DNA from: JBCCZC01 sp039188505
GTDB taxonomy: Bacteria; Pseudomonadota; Gammaproteobacteria; Xanthomonadales; SZUA-38
DNA: 16,878 nt
Reading direction: 5' to 3'
Assembly: GCA_039188505.1 (NCBI GenBank)
Contig: JBCCZC010000075.1
Coordinates: 1-16,878, forward strand
Part shown: piece after piece, positions 1 through 7,803 of the stretch
Position numbering within the stretch: position 1 is the stretch's first letter
How the letters are laid out: every line of letters starts with the position of its first letter
The notes under the pieces: generated by a model
Told to the model about the DNA's origin: nothing
Seen by the model: only the letters and a program-made list of their open reading frames with translations
Database searches by the model: none
Translations under genes and position numbers: made by a program

Positions 1-1
1 C

Positions 2-745
2 CTCCTCGCACCCGGCGCGGCGGAGACCGTCATCAGGCCGGCGCGCCACGAGGTCCTGAACACCGATGTCCCGGAGTTGCTGCGGAGCGAGTCGGATCTG
101 TCCCTGGTCCCCCAGAGAATCGCCCCCTGGCCAACGGGGCGGGCCTTCCAGCGTTTCCTCGGTGATCCGACGACACGCCGTCGCATCCATCGGGTTCTGG
201 ATGCCTATGTTCGACCCGCAGTACCCATCCGCGACGCGGTGGATCGGTTCGTCGCCGAGCACATCGGCGACGGGCCGGTCATCGGTGCTCACCTGCGCGC
301 CACCAATCACATCGGCCTGGACGTGGGTCCGAAGCGCTACGTGGACGAGGTTGTGGTTCCGGAGATCGAGGCGCATGCGGAACGGTTCGGCTGGTCCGAC
401 TGCCAGGTGCTCGTGGCCACCCACGTGGAGCCCTACCTGGAGCGCTGCCGGGAGCGCTTGGGCGACCGCTGCATCAGCCGCGCCATCGCGCGCAACGACG
501 ATCCGGGTGTCCGCTTCAATGAGATCCAGGTGTCGATCCACGAGAAGTCGCGGGACGTGCTCATCGACTGCCTGCTACTGGCGCGCTGCGATGCCCTCCT
601 GGGCATTCCGTCCAACGTACTGCTCACGGCGCTCATGCTGAATCCCGATAGTCCGCTGAAGATCTTCGACATTGCTTTGGACCGCAAGGAAAAGTGGCGT
701 GACCCGGAACGATCCGCCTGGGCGAGCCCGCGAATCGAGGGTTAG
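2..745 (+). CDS. Fucosyltransferase-like protein (NodZ/GT23 or O-fucosyltransferase fold), 5' end missing
   Basis: The reading frame is open to the left window edge, so the true start lies outside; the TTG at 77 is only an internal candidate. About 247 residues are visible. Seen: an HxR-type motif (GAHLRATNH, near base 290) followed by an alternating alpha/beta pattern, and a C-terminal DCLLLARCDALLGIPSNV segment. In the NodZ/GT23 and protein O-fucosyltransferase families (GT-B fold), an HxRxxD-like loop binds GDP-fucose and a late Asp/Ser-Asn segment closes the nucleotide pocket; here the usual Asp of HxRRxD is replaced by Asn-His. A GDP-sugar glycosyltransferase acting on a glycan or peptide is therefore likely, but donor and acceptor are unknown. 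It converges on the following minus-strand gene, and the two stop codons share bases. The fold assignment is inferred from motifs. Confidence 0.7.
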   Translation, partial: LLAPGAAETVIRPARHEVLNTDVPELLRSESDLSLVPQRIAPWPTGRAFQRFLGDPTTRRRIHRVLDAYVRPAVPIRDAVDRFVAEHIGDGPVIGAHLRATNHIGLDVGPKRYVDEVVVPEIEAHAERFGWSDCQVLVATHVEPYLERCRERLGDRCISRAIARNDDPGVRFNEIQVSIHEKSRDVLIDCLLLARCDALLGIPSNVLLTALMLNPDSPLKIFDIALDRKEKWRDPERSAWASPRIEG

Positions 746-3693
746 CGTCGCCCAACCAGCAGGACGGCGATGCCGTTCCACCAGCGATCTGCGTCATTCA
801 GCGTGCCGTCGATCACCTCGCGACGATGGAGCACCTCGAGCGACCACTGGGCGAGCGCATCCTCGGTGCCTGCGCGAACGCGCTCCCAGTTCCAGTCGTC
901 GATCACGACCACCGCAGGATCCGCGAGGCAGGGTTCGAAGTGCGTCAGGGCCCGGCGATGGTCCTCGCGGGAATGGCCGCCGTCGTACATGTAGACGTCG
1001 AACGAGCCCAGTGCCTTCGGATCGACCTCGAAGCAGTCGCGCTCGATGAAGCGCACCGTGTTCTTGCCGCGCCACCGTTCCAGGTTGGCCATGAAGATGT
1101 CGCGCTTGCCGCGAAACTGCGTCCAGTTCTCGATTGCGACAGCGGTCATCTCGTTGCCTGCCATGGCGGCGCAGAGACTGCTGCCGAGCCAGCTGCCGAC
1201 CTCGAGATAGCGGCAGCCGGCGAAGCGACAGAGCGTGTTGTAGAAGTGGCGCGTGTAGACGCCGCTCATGCCCTTGATTCCGAAGACATCGGGATGAACG
1301 CCGCTCGCCCGCGCCTCGGCCGTCGCCAGCGCCCGGTCGATGTGGTCCTTCCATTCATCCACGGTCTTCGGCCGGGCCCGCGGCTCGTCGAGCGCGAGGC
1401 GATCGTGGAACGCCAGCATGTACTCGTCGCGTTCCGCGGCTTCTGTTCGGCCTGGCTCGAAGCGGTAGCCGCGGATCGCATAGTGATGGAAGAAGATCTC
1501 CTCGTCGCTGACGGGCAGCTCCGAGTGCCCTTCCTCCACCCAGTGCAGGCGGGCGAATCGCATGGAGCCGCCCTTGATGAGCAGCTTCTGTCGTTTCCGG
1601 CCCAGCTCATCCCGGCGGGCGGACAGAAACGTGAGGGGCGGGTCGATGACCGTCTCGAGCGACTCGCCGCCCTGGTGAAGGAACCAGCGCAGACCGAAGG
1701 AAAGCGCGTCCACGGGGACGTCTCCATAGGTCTCGAGGAACGCCGGTAAGGTCTGTCCAGGAATGCGCAGGAACTCGTCCACATCCAGGAAACCGATCCA
1801 TCGGGAGTTGGCGAATCGCACCAGGCTGTGGGTTTCCTGGGGCGGCTGGCCGATCATCTTTCTCGGTGCCTCGCGATTGCGCCAGCGGACGTCCCAGGGA
1901 ATGTACGTGACCTGACCGGCCCGTCGATAGGGTTCGAGGAGGGCAAGGAGCGTTTCCTGGTCGGCCGTGCCGTTGTCGTAGACCCAGACGTGGTCCACCT
2001 CCAGCACACCGAGGTAGTACTCGAGGAAGGAGCGAACCCACCGGTTCTCGTTCTTGATCACGAGGCTCATCGCCACGTCGTGGGCGGGGGCCGGTAGCGT
2101 CGACAGCTCGAAGGTCTTCGCATGGGGCCCGACGCGGATCTCGAAGTCGATCCGGTCCCCCTGCTGGAGCCTGCGTTCGAGCGCCGGGTCGCGAAACTCG
2201 AAGAGCACGCACGGTTCCCAGGAGTCCAGCCGGTGCGGCACGAAGGTTCCTGGCACCTCGACGTCGCCGCTGATCAGCGTCACGGCCTCGAGATCGACCC
2301 CTTCGAGCGCGGGCTGCCAGTCGTCGTGATACCACGGGGCGACCGCCGCGACATGCGTTCGATCGGGGTGTACGAAGATGTCGAGGAAGAGATAGAAGTC
2401 CAGGCCCTGCTGTCGGCACAGAAACATGTCGTTGACGGGAAGCGGCTCTGTAGGCGGCAGCGGGTCCGTGGCGCCGATCCCCTTGCTTGCCGGCGCGCTC
2501 GGCAACGCCTCCCGGACGAAAATCTCCAGGCCGGGCAGACCTGCACGTGTCCCGAGGGCGCCTGCCTCCCGGGACCGCTCGCCATCATGACGAAACCCCA
2601 GGCGCGTCATCGCGTCCAGGCGAGCCGCGCGTCCCTCGGGCCGACCGCCAAGGGCTACCACCTTGCGCGCCTGCGCCACGCTGCCCCACAGATTGTGCGA
2701 TCGTTCGCTCCGAATCGATGCCGCAGGGTCGATGCAGACGATCGCGTCCCGGGCGCCGCTCCCCACGAACGGCGCGTTGGCCAGGTCGTGGTCGACGGCG
2801 CGAATGACCTCCGTGTCCGCCGACCACCCGTGCCCCGTCTCTCCCAGCACACGAACGGTCCTGGCGTCGAAGGCCGCCGACAGCCAGTCGAGCAGCGCGG
2901 CGTCGGGCGCTTGCGGAGGTTTGCGCTTCGGCGGCAGCGTCGCGCCGGACACGAATCCTGCCGGCTTCAGATAGCGCTCGAAGAGCAGGTCCGCGGGCTG
3001 CGGCATGCTGCGCAGCTGCCCCAGGTTTCGCCGGGCGAAGCGCACCAGCGTCCAGTAGCGCTCCTGGTCGAGCGTGTCCGGATCCAGCTCGTCGTCGACC
3101 AGGAGGATGCCGCGAGGGTAGAACGTCCGGTCCGGCAGCGGTGGGCCCCGGTAGACGGGAATCGTGCCCGTGGCGAAGCAGGCCGTCAGCGATCGGTCGT
3201 ACCAGCCACGGAAGTCGCGTTCCGCCTCGATGAGGTGGAAGCACGAGGTTGCCAGGGCCGCTTCGTCCCCGTGTTCGACCGTCGGGATGCCCTCGACCTC
3301 GACGCCGTGCCACGCGCTGCAGGGTCGCTCCTTCCGGTACATCGCATAGCGACTTCGGGCAATCGTCGGCATGGCGTGCGCGGGGGGGTGCCAGCGGACT
3401 CGAGGGTGGCGGTCTGCCAGGGTCTCGTCGGCCGTCAGGATCCAGTCATAGCTCGTCACCAGCGCGTCGAGGTTGTCGGCGACGATAGCGCGCAGGCGTT
3501 CCGACTCGGCCGCGCTGCCTCGCTCGGTGAGCCACGCAATGCGGTGACCGATCCCATCGGCCTCGGCCTCGATCGCTTCATCGAGAACGACGGTAGCGCC
3601 CACGGTCGCTTCGGCCGGTTCCTCGGTCCAGTCGAAACGCAGGGCAGAACCGTCCGGGCGACGGCGCCCGATGGCGAGTACGCGATGGCGCAT
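742..3693 (-). CDS. Multidomain GT10-like / GT92-type glycosyltransferase / class I methyltransferase fusion (983 aa)
   Basis: ATG at 3693, preceded on this strand by GAAGG seven bases upstream. Domains in order: residues about 35-245 resemble the C-terminal half of GT10 fucosyltransferases (YDRSLTACFATGTIPVYRG, about 165-183), matching the C-terminus of the 5765-7801 protein; 265-400 is a degenerate Rossmann-like stretch I cannot name; 421-535 looks like a beta-rich module; 540-745 is a GT92/GT2-type transferase (IKNEN at 546, VYDNGTAD at 571, Q-rich segment, DVDEF at 637-641 as the metal-binding motif); 820-983 is a SAM-dependent methyltransferase of the Methyltransf_24 type (YLEVGSWLGSS at 829-839, DGGHSREDH at 904-912, VVVIDDW at 928-934). 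The GT10-like part lacks the usual ExxxxxDYxTEK form (E-R-D-F-R-G-W-Y-D-R-S), so its activity is doubtful. It probably adds and methylates sugars in the same glycan pathway as its neighbours; the substrate is unknown. Confidence 0.85.
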   Translation of the reverse strand: MRHRVLAIGRRRPDGSALRFDWTEEPAEATVGATVVLDEAIEAEADGIGHRIAWLTERGSAAESERLRAIVADNLDALVTSYDWILTADETLADRHPRVRWHPPAHAMPTIARSRYAMYRKERPCSAWHGVEVEGIPTVEHGDEAALATSCFHLIEAERDFRGWYDRSLTACFATGTIPVYRGPPLPDRTFYPRGILLVDDELDPDTLDQERYWTLVRFARRNLGQLRSMPQPADLLFERYLKPAGFVSGATLPPKRKPPQAPDAALLDWLSAAFDARTVRVLGETGHGWSADTEVIRAVDHDLANAPFVGSGARDAIVCIDPAASIRSERSHNLWGSVAQARKVVALGGRPEGRAARLDAMTRLGFRHDGERSREAGALGTRAGLPGLEIFVREALPSAPASKGIGATDPLPPTEPLPVNDMFLCRQQGLDFYLFLDIFVHPDRTHVAAVAPWYHDDWQPALEGVDLEAVTLISGDVEVPGTFVPHRLDSWEPCVLFEFRDPALERRLQQGDRIDFEIRVGPHAKTFELSTLPAPAHDVAMSLVIKNENRWVRSFLEYYLGVLEVDHVWVYDNGTADQETLLALLEPYRRAGQVTYIPWDVRWRNREAPRKMIGQPPQETHSLVRFANSRWIGFLDVDEFLRIPGQTLPAFLETYGDVPVDALSFGLRWFLHQGGESLETVIDPPLTFLSARRDELGRKRQKLLIKGGSMRFARLHWVEEGHSELPVSDEEIFFHHYAIRGYRFEPGRTEAAERDEYMLAFHDRLALDEPRARPKTVDEWKDHIDRALATAEARASGVHPDVFGIKGMSGVYTRHFYNTLCRFAGCRYLEVGSWLGSSLCAAMAGNEMTAVAIENWTQFRGKRDIFMANLERWRGKNTVRFIERDCFEVDPKALGSFDVYMYDGGHSREDHRRALTHFEPCLADPAVVVIDDWNWERVRAGTEDALAQWSLEVLHRREVIDGTLNDADRWWNGIAVLLVGRR

Positions 3694-3720
3694 GGATCAG
3701 CCTTCGGGAAGTCGAGCTGA

Positions 3721-3730
3721 AGTGTACACT
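3721..3730. promoter_or_regulatory. Perfect 10-bp palindrome with back-to-back -10-like hexamers in a divergent intergenic region
   Basis: AGTGTACACT is its own reverse complement and lies in the 69-base gap between the divergent genes at 3693 and 3763. It contains TACACT on both strands (3725-3730 forward; 3726-3721 reverse), matching TATAAT at four of six positions. A start site about 7 bases downstream would give leaders of roughly 20-26 bases for both genes. I see no good -35 hexamer on either side. It could be a bidirectional promoter core or a small operator. Confidence 0.35.
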
Positions 3731-3762
3731 CCACCCATCGTGACTGATTCCCCCCGATCGCC

Positions 3763-5016
3763 TTGAGCCGTTCGACCTGGCAGACCCCAGAGCTGCTGGC
3801 GGGTCGTCGGCGCGTGCGGCACAAGGCTCTAGCGGAACAGGCGCCGCCGCCCCTTGCGCACCGCTGGCAGGAACCGCTCTGGCTCACCGTGTCCGAAGAG
3901 GATCTGCCCGCCCAAGACCAGCGCGGCAGGCTCGAACTGCGCGCTGACGACAATCGCCTTGTCTACCGCCAGTTGCTGAAGTCCGACGACATCGATCGTT
4001 CCGGCCCCTTGCCGCGCCTTCGGGTCGAAGCGGCACTCCTGGCCAACGACCCGCCGCGCGAGTCGATCGTGTCGCGGGAGGTGACGAAGGGCCAATGGCA
4101 AGATGCTCCCCGGCGCGGGATTCCGGAGACCTTCCACGTGACCAATGCGTCGCTGCTGGCGTGGGTCCGGGAGCAGGTCGTTCCGGAGGAGTCGATCTCT
4201 TTCGTGCCCATCGGCGGGCTTGCCAACCAGCTGTTCGAAGCGGGCGCCATGTATGGCTTTCATCGCCGCACCGGACGCATTCCCGTCTGCCAGCTCTGGA
4301 AAGCCCGGTCGCCCTCGATGATTGCGCCGCGACCGACCTACTGGGATACGGTCTTTCCCCAGCTCGTGGCCCTGGGCGAAGGCTACCGGGCCTGCCCGCT
4401 GACCACGCGCGCCTACGGCGACCCGTCCTTCACGTGGACGGAGATCCCGGCCGAACACACGCACCAGGCGCTCTGGGGGCACTTCCTGTCCTACCGGTAC
4501 TTCGACGACTACCGGGAAGACCTGCTGTCGCTGCTGTTGGACTATCCGCCGACCCGAGCGATCGTCGACGAGGCCTGGCGTCGGCTGCGGGCTGCCCTGG
4601 GGTACTCGAGCCGGCCCCTCGTCTCGGTGCACGTGCGCCGCGGAGACTCGCTCAAGAACCGGACCCTGGCCGTCATGAACATGGGGTACTACGAGGGGGC
4701 CATGGACCGCTTCGGCGGGGCCGATTTCGCGGTCTTCTCGGACGATCTCCCGTGGTGCCGGGCGCACTTCCGCGGCGGGAACATCACCTTCGTGGACGGC
4801 AATGCGGACTGGGTCGACCTGTTCCTGATGGCCCGCTGTGACCACCACATCATCGCCAATTCAACATACAGCTGGTGGGGAGCGTACCTGAACCGGGCGC
4901 CCGAGCCTCGGGTCATCCACCCCTTGCCCTGGTTCCTCGGCGAGAAGCAGAAGCGGGACCTGTCCGATTTCTTTCCACCCGGGTGGCAGTCGATCCACGT
5001 TCCGCAGCAGAGTTGA
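3763..5016 (+). CDS. GT11 alpha-1,2-fucosyltransferase-like protein with an N-terminal extension
   Basis: The C-terminal 275 residues carry the hallmarks of GT11 (transfer of fucose from GDP-fucose to galactose): GGLANQLFE at 151-159, SVHVRRGDS at 288-296 (GDP-binding HxRRxD), FAVFSDD at 322-328, DLFLMARCDHHIIANSTYSW at 352-371, then WGAYL. The first about 140 residues have no counterpart in ordinary GT11 enzymes of about 300 residues. The start is uncertain: an in-frame stop sits at 3745, the first possible start is TTG at 3763 with no Shine-Dalgarno sequence, and GTG at 3889 is a fallback. A GTG at 3740 opens a frame of eight codons whose TGA overlaps this TTG (TTGA), so translational coupling or a frameshifted true start is possible. 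It is cytoplasmic, with no signal or membrane segment seen. In this cluster it could cap the galactose added by the adjacent GT7 enzyme. Confidence 0.9.
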   Translation: MSRSTWQTPELLAGRRRVRHKALAEQAPPPLAHRWQEPLWLTVSEEDLPAQDQRGRLELRADDNRLVYRQLLKSDDIDRSGPLPRLRVEAALLANDPPRESIVSREVTKGQWQDAPRRGIPETFHVTNASLLAWVREQVVPEESISFVPIGGLANQLFEAGAMYGFHRRTGRIPVCQLWKARSPSMIAPRPTYWDTVFPQLVALGEGYRACPLTTRAYGDPSFTWTEIPAEHTHQALWGHFLSYRYFDDYREDLLSLLLDYPPTRAIVDEAWRRLRAALGYSSRPLVSVHVRRGDSLKNRTLAVMNMGYYEGAMDRFGGADFAVFSDDLPWCRAHFRGGNITFVDGNADWVDLFLMARCDHHIIANSTYSWWGAYLNRAPEPRVIHPLPWFLGEKQKRDLSDFFPPGWQSIHVPQQS

Positions 5017-5028
5017 CGGCCTGGCCGT
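5016..5028. repeat. Short palindrome between convergent genes
   Basis: ACGGCC-T-GGCCGT is a perfect six-base inverted repeat with one central base, starting in the stop codon of the GT11 gene and filling most of the 18-base gap before the convergent GT7 gene. It has no following T-run, and the one-base loop means only an imperfect hairpin could form. It may weakly slow transcription from both sides or be chance in GC-rich DNA. Confidence 0.25.
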
Positions 5029-5034
5029 TGGGCC

Positions 5035-5721
5035 TCAAGTGCCGTGGGGTCGGCCGAGATCGAGGAGCACGTGGCGATAACCCGCTGCAGGGATTTCCTC
5101 GATCATTTCGAAGCTCAGGCTGTTGAGGCCGTCCGTGGCCGTGTTTCCCCGGCGGAAGATCGCGTCGCTTTCCGCGCGGTGGGGCGAGCCCTGGCGCTCG
5201 TGCTCGAGGTGCCGGAAGAACATCGGTCGAAAGTCGATGATCAGTCCGGCGTCCCGGCATCGTCGCGAGAGGTCGTTGTCCTCGAAGCCCCAGCCCCAGA
5301 ACTCGTTGCCGAATCCGTTGATCCGCTTGAAGTCCCCGGTCGGAATCAGAAATACGCCGCCCAGGATCTCGTCGGTGATGGCCGAATAGGGGCCATTGCC
5401 GGAATGGGCGTAGCAAAGCCGCGTCGGGCCCTGCGGCCGGCCATAGTGGCTATTCGCGAGCGGCAGCATGTCGACGTCGTGGAAACACAGCCACCCATGA
5501 TCAGGGGCCAGGGTCGATCCCGCATTGAGCAGCTTGCCCTTGTTGAAGGCCGCGTCGCCGGCCTGCTCGAGCACCAGCAGGTCGTAGGCGATCCGCTCGC
5601 GGTGGAGCTGGCGACCGAGGTGCACGACCAGCGGGTCCAGGTCATCCCGGCGGTCACGGAACGGCACGAGGACGGCCATGCGGTCGGGGTCTGGAACCGC
5701 GGAGTCTTGTTCGAGGATCAT
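5035..5721 (-). CDS. Beta-1,4-galactosyltransferase family (GT7) glycosyltransferase
   Basis: A 228-residue protein with all the signatures of the B4GALT family, familiar mainly from animals: FNKGKLLNAG at 59-68, FHDVDMLP at 80-87 (the DVD motif coordinates manganese and the UDP-sugar), GGVFLIP at 121-127, and INGFGNEFWGWGFEDND at 134-150 (the WGWGxEDxD acceptor/catalytic loop). Family members transfer galactose from UDP-Gal to GlcNAc (or to xylose or glucose in some subfamilies). Unlike the animal Golgi enzymes it has no membrane anchor, so it should act in the cytoplasm. ATG at 5721 is used; ATG at 5679 (residue 15, MAVLVPFRDR) is an equally plausible start, since neither has a well-spaced ribosome site. 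It is divergent from the 5765 gene by 43 bases and convergent with the GT11 gene. In a pathway with GT60 it would be the natural enzyme to add Gal to GlcNAc (inference). Confidence 0.9.
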   Translation of the reverse strand: MILEQDSAVPDPDRMAVLVPFRDRRDDLDPLVVHLGRQLHRERIAYDLLVLEQAGDAAFNKGKLLNAGSTLAPDHGWLCFHDVDMLPLANSHYGRPQGPTRLCYAHSGNGPYSAITDEILGGVFLIPTGDFKRINGFGNEFWGWGFEDNDLSRRCRDAGLIIDFRPMFFRHLEHERQGSPHRAESDAIFRRGNTATDGLNSLSFEMIEEIPAAGYRHVLLDLGRPHGT

Positions 5722-5764
5722 TCCTGGTTCGGGCGCGCTAGGGCCCGTGCGCTACCATGCCGCC

Positions 5765-7801
5765 ATGTCGAAGCAGCCCGCCACGAACGCCCGGTGGAAT
5801 CGACCCAGGGTGGCACGCGTGTCGGGCGACGAAATCGCCCCCGACCTGCTCTCGATCGTTACCGAGCGTCCGAAGGTCAACATTCGCCGTCTCGCGGACG
5901 TTCCGGCGGACTGCCTGGAGACAACGCCCGTGGCGATGCCGTTCGTCCGCCCCCGGACATGGCCGCCAGAACGGTCTGCCGGACCGTGGTACGAGCCGTT
6001 TACAGACGCCTACCTGCTGCGGCTCGAGAACGCGTTCATCGGCGACAACGTCGTCTTCGACGCGGACCGGTATTTCAGCTTCGGCAAGTGGTGGCTGGGT
6101 GCCCACGACCATTCCTGGGAGCTGTATCGAAACGTCCGCGAGGTGAGACATGTCGAGCGGGCGATATCCATTTCCGCCTGGGGTGGCGAGGCTTTCCAGC
6201 TCTTCATCCTGGAGGCACTACCCCGCCTCGGTTTCGCGCTGGACCTGATGCAGCGGCCGGGCTACGGCGACCTCAAGATCGTCAGCCACCTCCGGAGAAG
6301 CAAGGTCGCCCAGTGGTTCTGGGACGCCCTCGGACTCGCTGATCGGGTCATCCAGAAGCCGATCAACGCCGGCGAGGTCTTCGTCGTCCATGCCGATGAA
6401 GCCTTCTATGGCAACTACGCGCCCAACCTTGGCCACTACGGTCTCCACCCACGCAACTCGCTTCGCCCCGTTCAGGACCGGCTCGGCGTGACCGACGGCA
6501 CTCATCAGGATCTCGTGCTCTATCTCGCGCGGCGGCGCGGTAGTCATCGCTGCGTTGCCAACGAGCTCGAGCTCCTGGCGCGGCTCAAGCAGGTGCTCCG
6601 GGGCACCGGCCTGACGCTCGAGGTCTTCGCCCATTCCGGCGATCTCGCCGCGGACCGCGAGCGGGTCAAGCGCGCCCGCCTGCTGATCGGGCCGCACGGC
6701 GGCGCGCTCGCGAACATGGTGTTTGCACAACCGGGCACGCACGTCATCGAGTTCAACCCGCTCTACGACTACTACCGGGCGGAGACGGAGATCCGGCCGT
6801 CGTACTGGGGCCTCGCCCAGGCCGCCGGCCTCGACTACTGGACGACATCCGCCGAGAACTTCGCCTACCTTGACAAGGACATGGTGGTGCCTACCGCAGA
6901 AATTGCGGCGATCACCGATCACCTCGTCGCGCCGACCCGCCGGCGCGCACCTGCCCGGCGCAAGCCCGTCGTGCGGCTTTTCGGCACGCCGGGCTACCGA
7001 CAGGCCAAGCGCTTCACCTGGACCCAGGACTCGTCGCAGGCGACCTGCGATGCGGCAGTCATGTTCAACGAGAAGATCATGCGTCAGGTGGCCGGTGAGG
7101 AGCCGCTCTGGCCGGGACGCCGGATCGGCTGGATCCGCGAATCGCCGGCGATCGCCGAGTGGATGCGCGTGCAGCCTTGGATCCTGCAGAACATCGATCG
7201 CGTCACGGAGCTCTTCGACGTGGTCCTGAGCGCCGATCGATCGCTCTGCGAGCGCTACCCGGGACTCACCTACCATCCGGCCGGAGCCAATCTGCCTTGG
7301 CCCTGGATCGAGGAGCACGAGTACGCGATCTACGAGAAGCGGAAGATGTGCTCCATGTTTGCGTCCCCGAAGCAGATGGTCGCCGGCCACGAGCTTCGGC
7401 ACCGTTACGCCGAGCGGTTGCAGGATCGACTCGATCTCTTCGGCGGCGCATGCGGCAGCGAGCGGATCGGCGGCGGCGGTGCTCACCCGGACAAGGGGGG
7501 CGGACTCCTCGATTACCGCTTCAACGTCGCGATGGAGAACTGTCAGGTGGATCTCTACTACACGGAAAAGCTCACCGACTGTTTTGCCTGCGGTACGATT
7601 CCCGTCTACTGGGGCGCGGACACGATCGGCGAACTCTTCGATACCGACGGTATCCTGCGCCTCGACGACGACTTCGATCCCGCGACGCTGACGGAGGAGC
7701 TTTACCAGTCCATGCTGCCTGCCGCACGCAACAACCTCGAGACCCTCCGTGACCTGGAGCTGGCGGACGACCTGCTGTTCCGCCTCTACGTCGAGGAGTA
7801 A
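5765..7801 (+). CDS. GT61-GT10 glycosyltransferase fusion (678 aa)
   Basis: I chose ATG at 5765 because the 29 residues added by an upstream GTG at 5678 overlap the divergent GT7 gene and look non-coding. Residues about 80-395 fit GT61 (DUF563; beta-xylosyl/GlcNAc-type transferases): WGGEAFQLFILEALPRL at 139-155, an R-R-R/ANELELL segment near 256-271, and LLIGPHGGALANMVF at 306-320, followed by VIEFNP. Residues about 400-678 fit the GT10 fucosyltransferase fold: FNVAMENCQVDLYYTEKLTD at 586-605, then CFACGTIPVYWG, the canonical GDP-fucose site that includes the [FY]xxAxEN and YxTEK motifs. Unlike the GT10-like domain of the 742-3693 protein, this copy keeps those motifs and is probably active. 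The stop codon is two bases before the next start, so it is cotranscribed with the GT60 gene. Acceptors are unknown. Confidence 0.85.
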   Translation: MSKQPATNARWNRPRVARVSGDEIAPDLLSIVTERPKVNIRRLADVPADCLETTPVAMPFVRPRTWPPERSAGPWYEPFTDAYLLRLENAFIGDNVVFDADRYFSFGKWWLGAHDHSWELYRNVREVRHVERAISISAWGGEAFQLFILEALPRLGFALDLMQRPGYGDLKIVSHLRRSKVAQWFWDALGLADRVIQKPINAGEVFVVHADEAFYGNYAPNLGHYGLHPRNSLRPVQDRLGVTDGTHQDLVLYLARRRGSHRCVANELELLARLKQVLRGTGLTLEVFAHSGDLAADRERVKRARLLIGPHGGALANMVFAQPGTHVIEFNPLYDYYRAETEIRPSYWGLAQAAGLDYWTTSAENFAYLDKDMVVPTAEIAAITDHLVAPTRRRAPARRKPVVRLFGTPGYRQAKRFTWTQDSSQATCDAAVMFNEKIMRQVAGEEPLWPGRRIGWIRESPAIAEWMRVQPWILQNIDRVTELFDVVLSADRSLCERYPGLTYHPAGANLPWPWIEEHEYAIYEKRKMCSMFASPKQMVAGHELRHRYAERLQDRLDLFGGACGSERIGGGGAHPDKGGGLLDYRFNVAMENCQVDLYYTEKLTDCFACGTIPVYWGADTIGELFDTDGILRLDDDFDPATLTEELYQSMLPAARNNLETLRDLELADDLLFRLYVEE

Positions 7802-7803
7802 CC

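Noticed and set aside
2122..3720. Long plus-strand open frame (about 530 codons) opposite the multidomain gene
   Set aside because: It is antisense to a gene with clear GT and methyltransferase motifs; its translation is Arg/Pro/Val-rich with no recognisable domain, as expected for GC-rich antisense frames.
5016..5034. Rho-independent terminator between the convergent GT11 and GT7 genes
   Set aside because: The palindrome has a one-base centre and no T-run on either strand, so a terminator call is not supported.
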